In this document: one piece after another, positions 57,706 to 64,000 of the stretch
Layout: every line of letters begins with the position of its first letter
Position numbering within the stretch: position 1 is the stretch's first letter
Assembly: GCF_004798965.1 (NCBI RefSeq)
Contig: NZ_SDSD01000002.1
Span: forward strand, 372,001 to 436,000
DNA length: 64,000 nt
Reading direction: 5' to 3'
Origin: Onishia niordana
GTDB taxonomy: Bacteria; Pseudomonadota; Gammaproteobacteria; Pseudomonadales; Halomonadaceae
The notes under the pieces: model-generated
Told to the model about the DNA's origin: nothing
Seen by the model: the letters and a program-made list of their open reading frames with translations, nothing else
The model's database searches: none
Translations under genes and position numbers: made by a program

Positions 57706-58776
57706 ATGGACTCCATCACCCAGGTGCTGCTCGGCGGCGCGATCGGCGGAACCGTGCTCGGGCGACAACTCGGCCGCAAGGCGGTCATCGGCGGTGCCCT
57801 GCTCGGCACCTTGCCCGACCTCGATGTGATGATCGACTTCGGCGATGCCGTGGCCGACTACACCTACCATCGCGGCTTCAGCCATTCACTGTTCGTGCTC
57901 GCAGGCCTTGCCGGGCTACTCTCAGTGCTTACCGCAAGGCTTACGCGCTGGCGTGCCGGGGGTGTTACCCCGATCACACTCGGCCACTGGTGGCTCTTTT
58001 TCACCTTCTGCCTGCTGACGCACCCCCTGCTGGACGCGTTCACCACCTATGGCACCCAGCTCTGGTGGCCACTAACCACGCCGCCGGTCAGTTGGGCCTC
58101 GATCTTCATCATTGACCCGCTCTACACCCTGCCGCTGCTGGTAGCAGCGCTGGTGAGCCTGGTCGGCGGCCGGGTGTTGACGCCAAGCAGAATAGGACTG
58201 GCCCTGTCCTGCGCCTACCTGGCCTTCGGCCTGGTCGCCAAATCGATCATCGATGACCGGCTGGCCCCGGTACTTGCCGAACGTGGCCTTGAGGACGCCC
58301 CGCGACTGGTTCAGCCCACGCCCTTCAATACCCTGCTGTGGCGAGCCACTGTCATCGATGGCGAGGTCTATCACGAGACGCTGGTCAGCCTTCTTGACGA
58401 TTCCCCACCCCGACTCGAGACCTTCCGGCGCGGGGCAGAGCTCGAAGAGGCGGCCCTGGCAACCGTCGACGGGGCGAGGCTGAGCTGGTTCGCTGGGCCC
58501 TTCCTTCGTTATGACCACCAGGAACTGAGCGGTGATACCACACTGATCGCGACCGACCTGCGCCTTGGATTTCCCGGCTTTCATCCCTTTACCTTCACGC
58601 TTGCCAAGCGCGAAGGAAACGACTGGCAGCCGGTAGCAAGCCGGCAACTCGACGCGGCGTCTCGCGATACACGACAGGCACTCGACCAGTTGGCCCTCAG
58701 GGCCCTGAATCAGGCGCCGCTTTGCCTCGGCGACTATGTGGCCAAGTCGCTGGCCATCGAGACCCTCAGCTGTTGA
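57706..58776 (+). CDS. Membrane-bound metal-dependent hydrolase (YdjM/DUF457 type)
   Basis: The 356-residue protein begins MDSITQVLLGGAIGGTVLG. It shows the family metal motifs LLGTLPDLDVMIDF, YHRGFSHSLFVLAGLAGL and LLTHPLLDAFTTYGTQLWWP. About four to five hydrophobic segments lie in residues 1-180. The C-terminal half is a soluble beta-rich domain. The E. coli relative YdjM is LexA-regulated and of unknown substrate. No LexA box was seen here. It is preceded by the DnaA-type box at 57645. Confidence 0.88.
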   Translation: MDSITQVLLGGAIGGTVLGRQLGRKAVIGGALLGTLPDLDVMIDFGDAVADYTYHRGFSHSLFVLAGLAGLLSVLTARLTRWRAGGVTPITLGHWWLFFTFCLLTHPLLDAFTTYGTQLWWPLTTPPVSWASIFIIDPLYTLPLLVAALVSLVGGRVLTPSRIGLALSCAYLAFGLVAKSIIDDRLAPVLAERGLEDAPRLVQPTPFNTLLWRATVIDGEVYHETLVSLLDDSPPRLETFRRGAELEEAALATVDGARLSWFAGPFLRYDHQELSGDTTLIATDLRLGFPGFHPFTFTLAKREGNDWQPVASRQLDAASRDTRQALDQLALRALNQAPLCLGDYVAKSLAIETLSC

Positions 58777-58875
58777 TGCCGTCTTAGCGCGCGTCCTCAT
58801 CATCCACCCCGTGACGAGACGGGAACCGCGCGCTAGTCACGCCGAGATATAAAACATCACGTCACATAACGCATG

Positions 58876-58910
58876 AAAAAAACTCGGCCCCGACAATAGC
58901 CGGGGCCGAG
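58876..58910 (-). terminator. Terminator of azoR
   Basis: Stem CTCGGCCCCG / CGGGGCCGAG (58883-58892, 58901-58910) is flanked by seven A residues at 58876-58882. On the minus strand the stem is followed by seven T residues, so it ends the leftward azoR transcript. It may also stop read-through from the rightward hydrolase gene. Confidence 0.82.
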
Positions 58911-58969
58911 CTATTCAAGCGTTGCAGACAGATTCAACGGGTGCGTTCTGACGAAGTGTCAGCAAAACC

Positions 58970-59587
58970 TTAGAAACGCTCGAGGTAGCTGTCGATAGCC
59001 TGGTGAGCTTCCTTCATGGTGTCAGCGGCATGCTTTTCACCCATGGCCAGACCTTCAGCGAAGATCATCTCCACGTCGTTAATGCCCATCAGGCCAAGCA
59101 TCGACTTGAGGTGCGGCGTCTGGGAATCCATCTCGGTGCCCACGTACTGGCCGCCACGAGTGGTCATCACCAGGGCACGCTTGCCTTCGACCAGCCCCTG
59201 CGGGCCGTTTTCGGTGTAGCGGAAGGTCTGGCCGGAACGCAGGATGCGGTCGAACCAGGCCTTGAGCTGAGAGGGAATGCCCAGATTGTAGAGCGGAACC
59301 GCCAGTACCAGCACATCATGCGCCAAGAGCTCTTCAATCAGCTCATCGGAGCGCTTGGCCAGTTCGGCCTGCTTGGCACTGCGCTCGGCGCTGTTGATAC
59401 CCCAGCTTGATAGCTCATCGATATCCAGGTGCGGCAGTTCGCTAGCCACCAGATCGCGTTCAGTCACCTCAACATCTTCTCGACCCGCTAGGCCCTGCAT
59501 GACATGGCCGGCCAGCGCACGAGACTGGCTGCTATCGCCGAGGATGGAAGAGTTGAGGACAAGTACCTTGATGGATGAGGCAGTCAT
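58970..59587 (-). CDS. azoR: FMN-dependent NADH:quinone oxidoreductase/azoreductase
   Basis: The 205-residue flavodoxin-fold enzyme reduces quinones and azo dyes with NADH. Its family blocks are VLVLNSSILGDSSQSRALAG at the N-terminus (FMN phosphate loop), VLVLAVPLYNLGIPSQLKAW and MTTRGGQYVGTEMDSQTPHL. GGAGA precedes the ATG at 59587. It is a single-gene unit with a clear terminator. Confidence 0.94.
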   Translation of the reverse strand: MTASSIKVLVLNSSILGDSSQSRALAGHVMQGLAGREDVEVTERDLVASELPHLDIDELSSWGINSAERSAKQAELAKRSDELIEELLAHDVLVLAVPLYNLGIPSQLKAWFDRILRSGQTFRYTENGPQGLVEGKRALVMTTRGGQYVGTEMDSQTPHLKSMLGLMGINDVEMIFAEGLAMGEKHAADTMKEAHQAIDSYLERF

Positions 59588-59723
59588 GGGCGTCTCCTTT
59601 AAATAAGGGGTTATTCGATGAAGCCCATTTTAGATGCGCGCCATCACATGAAAAGCGCAAAAATACGCGCCTTCCATGCGATAAAATAGAACGAAACCTC
59701 ACCCACTCAGGGAGCGCGTCGCT

Positions 59724-60563
59724 TCAGGGAGCAATGCCCTGCCCACAGCCACGATAGGTCTCTCCATCAACCTCGAGCGTCACTCGCACCGGAAAAGGCT
59801 TGCCACTCATGCTGTCGAAGCAGGCCCGCGCTTCGAGCTCCAACTTGAAGGGCGTATCGGCGCGACCGCTGGCAAGCGTCACGCGCCCGCGCTCGTTATC
59901 CAGCGAGGTGACACGATAAGGCGCCTCGATCTCACGCTCGCCGTAGTCGAGCAGCAGCGCCAGGCGCGGTACATCGTGGGCCAGCCGCACCGTCCAGCCC
60001 GGCTCATTGCCACGACCATGGAACATCACGCCGGGACGTTGAGCGCGGGTCAATGCCGCACGCGTCTGGTCGCGTTCACACTCGAGGCGGCCGCGATCAC
60101 TTTCCACCATGGCCGTTTCCCCCTTCTCCCAGAAGCTCAGGTCTCCCTTCACATAGCGACTGCCGGAGGCCACCACCGCTGGCGTCAGGCGATAGGCATC
60201 ATAGGCCGACCACAGCCGTAACTCGCCCTGCGGAAAGGCCGTGACCAGGTCCTGGGCAGGCAGGCAGCGCCAGGCCTCGAAGCGCTCGGCATCGCCCGCG
60301 AAGAAGGCCGATGGCATCAGAGGCGCCTTGGTCGCATCGCTTGCCTTGGTCGCATCGCCCTTTTCCGTGTCCGGGGGCGTACTGACATCGCTGACGGTGG
60401 GCGCTGTCTGGTCAAGCTGAGCGGTGCCGGCACAGCCGGCAAGCAGCGCGCTCAGGCCAAGCGCTATCGCCGGCAGAGAGCGAGAGACCATGCGTGGGGT
60501 GACATGTGTAGTGAAAGCAGATACGGCGGCGCCAAAAGATGCAGAGCGAGACAGCAAGGGCAT
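59724..60563 (-). CDS. Lipoprotein with MliC-like and COG3650-like domains
   Basis: The product has 279 residues from the ATG at 60563, which has AAGGAGG upstream. The signal region is long and ends in the lipobox LLAGC near residue 44; a later ATG (60491) would give a standard signal peptide. The first domain (WRCLPAQDLVTAFPQGELRL, VASGSRYVKGDLSFWEKG) resembles MliC, the inhibitor of C-type lysozyme. The second (MFHGRGNEPGWTVRL, DTPFKLELEARACFDSMSGK) resembles a periplasmic COG3650-type domain. Together they suggest an envelope protein; inhibition of lysozyme is an inference only. Confidence 0.8.
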   Translation of the reverse strand: MPLLSRSASFGAAVSAFTTHVTPRMVSRSLPAIALGLSALLAGCAGTAQLDQTAPTVSDVSTPPDTEKGDATKASDATKAPLMPSAFFAGDAERFEAWRCLPAQDLVTAFPQGELRLWSAYDAYRLTPAVVASGSRYVKGDLSFWEKGETAMVESDRGRLECERDQTRAALTRAQRPGVMFHGRGNEPGWTVRLAHDVPRLALLLDYGEREIEAPYRVTSLDNERGRVTLASGRADTPFKLELEARACFDSMSGKPFPVRVTLEVDGETYRGCGQGIAP

Positions 60564-60693
60564 ACAACCTCCTTGTCGGTTGAAAAGTCCTGATCGAATA
60601 ATGCCTGATCGGTCCAAGCATAACAGGGGCTGGCCCCCTTGGCGCCGCCCTCTGCAGGGCGATGGTGTACTTTTAACGCTCGGTGCTCATTGT

Positions 60694-60852
60694 TCAGCCA
60701 TGGCGATGGCACAACAGCACCTGGGCGTAGACGGGCAGCACGGCCTCGAGTGCCGCCTGGTCGATAGCGTTATTCCAATAGGCTTCGGTGGCTTTTTTCA
60801 GTTCGCGGTCGGCGCCGATCCGCGGGTAGCCGAGAATGTGAGCCAGCGTCAT
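60694..60852 (-). pseudogene. metE: 5' remnant of metE (cobalamin-independent methionine synthase)
   Basis: The minus-strand frame from the ATG at 60852 reads [28 protein letters not shown] and DQAALEAV, closely matching the first 38 or so residues of MetE. It then changes to [14 protein letters not shown] and stops (TGA) after 52 codons; MetE normally has about 760 residues. No further MetE sequence follows to the left, where 60564-60693 is a short spacer before the MliC-like gene. The gene is a stub left by a deletion. It diverges from metR, as intact metE does in E. coli and Pseudomonas. Expression of a 52-residue peptide is possible but no function is expected. Confidence 0.85.
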
Positions 60853-60986
60853 GGTTATTCCTGTACGTAATTAAGAGATACACTTAGCAATGAATTTGCC
60901 ATAAGCGATGAAGGCAGTCTCACTGGTCACCGCGAGTGAATCAAACTAAATTATCTAATCTACAACATGAAAAGTGCTCACACATC

Positions 60987-61901
60987 ATGCTGGAACTCCG
61001 CCACCTTCGTACCCTGATAGCCCTGCGTGATGCCGGCTCGCTGGTAGAAGCCGCCGAGCGCGTTCACCTGACCCAGTCCGCGCTATCCCATCAGTTAAAG
61101 GATCTCGAGGAACGCCTGGGAAACTCGCTGTTCCTGCGCAAGACCCGCCCCGTGGAGTTCACCCGCGCTGGCCAGCGACTACTGGCGCTGGCCGAGCAGA
61201 TCCTGCCCGAGGTACGCATGGCCGAGCGGGACCTGGCGCGACTCGCCGGCGATGAGCGTGGCCGACTGCACATGGCCATCGAGTGTCATAGCTGCTTCCA
61301 GTGGCTGATGCCGACCATCGACTATTTTCGCGATCACTGGCCCGAGGTCGAAGTCGATATCCCCAGTGGCCACAACTTCGATCCGCTGCCGGCATTGGCC
61401 CGGGAGCAGCTCGATCTGGTCATCACCGCGGACCCTCAGCCATTACCCGGCGTGCACTATGAGCCGCTGTTTCGTTATGAGGGGCTACTGGCGGTGGCCA
61501 AGCAACATCGCCTGGCCGGCAGGGCCTGGATCAAACCGGATGAACTCGTCGACGAGACCCTGATCACCTACCCGGTGGAACACACACGCCTGGATGTCTT
61601 TACCCAGTTCCTCGACCCCGCCGGCCTGCGGCCGCGCGAAGTACGCACCGCCGAGCTGACCATCATGATGATGCAACTCGTAGCCAGCGGACGCGGCGTG
61701 TGTGCGCTACCGAGCTGGGCGCTGACGGAATATCTGGAACGCGACTATGTGCGCGGCGTGGCGCTTGGCGAGCAGGGCATGTGGAGCACGCTGTTCGCGG
61801 CGATCCGAGAGGACAGCCGCGATGCACCCTGGATGGAAGATTTTCTGCGCACCGCGCGCGAGACCTCGTTCGCGGTGCTTGAGGGCATCAAGCCGGCGTG
61901 A
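60987..61901 (+). CDS. metR: LysR-family regulator MetR
   Basis: MetR activates methionine genes (metE, metH and others) with homocysteine as co-regulator. The product has 304 residues from ATG 60987 (MLELRHLRTLIALRDAGSLV). The winged helix shows HLTQSALSHQLKDLEERLG. Distinct MetR features are LHMAIECHSCFQWLMPTIDY and TYPVEHTRLDVFTQFLDPAG. It is intact although the divergent metE is only a stub. Its 3' end overlaps the convergent sensor kinase by 14 bases. Confidence 0.94.
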   Translation: MLELRHLRTLIALRDAGSLVEAAERVHLTQSALSHQLKDLEERLGNSLFLRKTRPVEFTRAGQRLLALAEQILPEVRMAERDLARLAGDERGRLHMAIECHSCFQWLMPTIDYFRDHWPEVEVDIPSGHNFDPLPALAREQLDLVITADPQPLPGVHYEPLFRYEGLLAVAKQHRLAGRAWIKPDELVDETLITYPVEHTRLDVFTQFLDPAGLRPREVRTAELTIMMMQLVASGRGVCALPSWALTEYLERDYVRGVALGEQGMWSTLFAAIREDSRDAPWMEDFLRTARETSFAVLEGIKPA

Positions 61902-63528
61902 CGCCGGCCTGTTTGAGCGGCAGCAGCAGACTAAAGCGTGCGCCGCCGAGACGAGGGCTATCGTCGACCATCACGCTACCGCCGTGCCAGAGCATGACCT
62001 TGTGGACAATCGACAAGCCCAGGCCATAGCCGCCGGAGCGCCGGGTGCGGCTGTCGTCGAGCCGCGCGAAGGGTTTGAAGATTTCTTCTCGCTCGCCGAC
62101 CGGCACACCAGGACCGTCATCCTCGATATCCAGTCGGGCCACCTGACCGTCGTCGCCAAGACTCACCCGGACCTCACCATTGGCGTGCCGGCAGGCATTG
62201 GCGACCAGGTTCTGCAGTGCCCGCTGTAAATAGCGAGGGTCGGCCACGACCTCGACCGGCGGCCCCGGCATCACGCGCAGCACCAGTTTGGCATGCAGCG
62301 GTGCGAGGGCCTCGACCACGTTATCGGCAAGATCTCGACAATCGACCAGTTCGGCCTCCTGCAGAACGCCTTGCGCGTGATCATTGCCCAGCTTGGCGTA
62401 GGTCAGAATCTCGTCGATCAGACCGTCGAGCTCCTCGATGTCACCGTCGATACCGGAGAGCTGACGACGTACCGGCGCACTGTCGGTCATGTCCTCGACC
62501 ATCTGCACGGCAAAGCGAATGCGCGCTACCGGTGTACGCAACTCATGCGACACCGCACGAATCATTTCCTGCTGAGCGCGTAGCAGTGACTGCACCTGGG
62601 ACGCCATGCCGTTGAAGGCCATGCCGACCCGCCCTAGGAAATCCCCGCTTTCGACCTTGACCCGCGTGTTCAGGTGGCCACAGGCGATGCGCGTAGCGGC
62701 CTGCTCGAGGCGTGCCATACGTGACTCCACGCCTCTCACGATCAGGTAAATGATGCCCGCCAGCACGCCGAGCATGGCGACCAGCAACGACAGGGATAGC
62801 GACATCGACATCGGTTCGAACGCGGCCAACGGTCCCAACTCGACCCACTGGATACTCCCATCAGCGTTAGGCAGGCGCAGATAGAGTGTCATTGCCCAGC
62901 GCTGGGGCAGCAGACGAATGACGACCTCGGTATCACGCAGGCGAGAAATCTGGGCAGGCGGGAGATCGTCGGGGGGCGTATCGGAGAGTTGCGCCTGGAT
63001 CACAGGGCTTTTGAGACGTTCCAGGCGCTCATGCCGGGCCTCGCCTTCGACCTCGGAGAGCCACTCCCCGAGCTGGCGTGCAAGCCCCATCAGCTGCTGC
63101 TCGGAAAGGCTCCCGAGTTCGGCGCGTAGCATCCAGGGCTCGCCCGGCAGCTGACGATACAACTGCCAGCCCTGGCCATTGAGTTCCTCGACCAGCGTGC
63201 GACCGCTCTCGAGGCTGGTGCGCTGAAAGAAATTGAGTGGGTAGTTGCGGCGATCGTGAAGACTGAGCGTCATCGACAGCTGCTCGCTCTTGCGGGCCAG
63301 CCAGGCATCGCGCTGCGACAGCGGCAAGGCCGCCAGCTGAAGCGAGAGCAGCGTCATCGGCGCCTTCGCCAGCTGCTCGCTGTAATGATCGTGGCGAACC
63401 TTGTCGACCAGGGCGAAAGTCGACAGGGCCAGCGCAAAAGTCAGTACCAGTGCCAGCGCCAGCCATACGTAGACCCTCAGGAAGGCACTGTCGGCCAGCG
63501 GCCTCGGCAACAGGCGGGAGAGCACCAT
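61888..63528 (-). CDS. Sensor histidine kinase, RstB-like
   Basis: The 546-residue kinase has two membrane segments (about 18-42 and 243-266), a periplasmic region of about 200 residues, HAMP, and kinase domains. The phospho-acceptor histidine is in MIRAVSHELRTPVARIRFA. The N box is LQNLVANACRHANGE; the G boxes are IEDDGPGVPVGE and SGGYGLGLSIVHK. The ending FARLDDSRTRRSGGYGLG and the layout are like RstB. The ATG overlaps the stop of the response-regulator gene by one base. RstAB-type systems respond to Mg2+, pH or envelope signals in relatives; the signal here is unknown. Confidence 0.9.
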   Translation of the reverse strand: MVLSRLLPRPLADSAFLRVYVWLALALVLTFALALSTFALVDKVRHDHYSEQLAKAPMTLLSLQLAALPLSQRDAWLARKSEQLSMTLSLHDRRNYPLNFFQRTSLESGRTLVEELNGQGWQLYRQLPGEPWMLRAELGSLSEQQLMGLARQLGEWLSEVEGEARHERLERLKSPVIQAQLSDTPPDDLPPAQISRLRDTEVVIRLLPQRWAMTLYLRLPNADGSIQWVELGPLAAFEPMSMSLSLSLLVAMLGVLAGIIYLIVRGVESRMARLEQAATRIACGHLNTRVKVESGDFLGRVGMAFNGMASQVQSLLRAQQEMIRAVSHELRTPVARIRFAVQMVEDMTDSAPVRRQLSGIDGDIEELDGLIDEILTYAKLGNDHAQGVLQEAELVDCRDLADNVVEALAPLHAKLVLRVMPGPPVEVVADPRYLQRALQNLVANACRHANGEVRVSLGDDGQVARLDIEDDGPGVPVGEREEIFKPFARLDDSRTRRSGGYGLGLSIVHKVMLWHGGSVMVDDSPRLGGARFSLLLPLKQAGVTPA

Positions 63529-64000
63529 CAGCTATCCTTGACGAACAGGTAACCCTTGCTGCGAACCGTCTTGATACGGTGCGGCTGATTGGGGTCGTCA
63601 CCGACCTTGGGCCGAATACGCGATACGCGCACATCGATGGAGCGATCCTGGCCGTCGTACTTGATGCCACGCAACTGGGAGAAGATCTCCTCCCGCGTCA
63701 GCACGCGCCCAGCATTGCTCGCCAGCAGCCACAACAGATCAAACTCGGCACTGGTTAGATCAATGCGTTCGCCATCGAGCCAGGCCTCGCGAGTGGCGCT
63801 ATCGATCTCCAGGTTATTGAAGGTCAGACGCCCTTCGCCGGTTGGCACACTGACATCGGTGCGGCGCATCAATGCCCGCATGCGGGCCAGCAGCACCCGC
63901 GGCTGTACGGGCTTGGGCACGTAGTCATCGGCGCCCATCTCGAGCCCCAGCACCTGATCCATGTCATCGGTACGGGCCGTCAGCATCAGGATCGGACCGT
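63528..64000 (-). CDS. OmpR-family response regulator, RstA-like (N-terminus outside the window)
   Basis: The frame continues past the window edge. The visible part holds the end of the receiver domain (PILMLTARTDDMDQVLGLEM, then GADDYVPKPVQPRVLLARM with the conserved KP). An OmpR winged helix follows (TSAEFDLLWLLASNAGRVLT, SRIRPKVGDDPNQPHRIKTV, RSKGYLFVKDS). MDQVLGLEMGADDYV is typical of RstA. It is upstream of and overlaps the kinase by one base, the standard regulator-kinase operon order. Confidence 0.92.
   Translation of the reverse strand, partial: GPILMLTARTDDMDQVLGLEMGADDYVPKPVQPRVLLARMRALMRRTDVSVPTGEGRLTFNNLEIDSATREAWLDGERIDLTSAEFDLLWLLASNAGRVLTREEIFSQLRGIKYDGQDRSIDVRVSRIRPKVGDDPNQPHRIKTVRSKGYLFVKDS

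Noticed and set aside
60853..60986. Named MetR-binding sites in the metE-metR gap
   Set aside because: TGAA half-sites occur (for example ATGAATTTG and ATGAAGGCA), but no site fits the TGAA-N5-TTCA palindrome well enough to annotate.

Overview
The window reads as chromosomal DNA of a high-G+C gammaproteobacterium. Gene order and protein sequences fit the Halomonas group (Halomonadaceae) best. This placement is inferred from recognised families and from blocks that match the Pseudomonas aeruginosa order as remembered; no database was searched. Nearly all of the window is densely packed housekeeping genes. No rRNA, tRNA, CRISPR array, prophage or intact insertion sequence was seen.

Region by region. 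Bases 1-18000 hold yajC-secD-secF (Sec translocon accessory), a divergent suhB-like gene, trmJ, cysE, a reduced isc operon (iscR-iscS-iscA), ndk, rlmN, pilW, rodZ, ispG, hisS, yfgM, bamB and der. Bases 18000-26000 hold a lipoprotein, a DUF815 ATPase, an M48 protease and the leftward cluster LysM protein-dprA-tsaC-hemF-aroE. Bases 26000-34000 run rightward: def-fmt-rsmB, dodecin, the trkA-trkH potassium uptake pair and a TraB-family membrane protein. Bases 34400-39700 are accessory: a GGDEF diguanylate cyclase, a DTW-domain tRNA modification enzyme, a BASS-type transporter, an exported metallo-beta-lactamase-fold enzyme and a sirtuin.

Bases 39700-42200 are the least conventional part. Two small genes there (a SAM methyltransferase and a 76-residue protein) sit between sites with the features of integron attC recombination sites. 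They lie next to an AT-rich, mostly non-coding stretch. This looks like a small cassette cluster without a visible integrase.

Bases 42200-56000 return to core functions: truC-tcdA-DUF1653, bacterioferritin and its ferredoxin, an RDD protein, lptF-lptG diverging from pepA, ilvE, holC, valS, a META-domain lipoprotein and a DoxX protein. Bases 56300-64000 carry a glyoxalase-like gene, a 3-methyladenine glycosylase, a membrane-bound metal-dependent hydrolase, azoR, an MliC-like lipoprotein, a metE remnant divergent from metR, and an RstB/RstA-like two-component pair cut by the window edge.

The main points for a second look are these. (1) The isc operon keeps iscR, iscS and iscA but lacks iscU, hscB, hscA, fdx and iscX, and IscS also lacks the C-terminal tail that docks IscU in E. 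coli. (2) SuhB has lost most catalytic metal ligands, so a non-enzymatic role is likely. (3) There is a probable integron cassette remnant. (4) A 5' stub of metE lies beside an intact metR. (5) A roughly 158-bp nested inverted repeat abuts the holC start codon.
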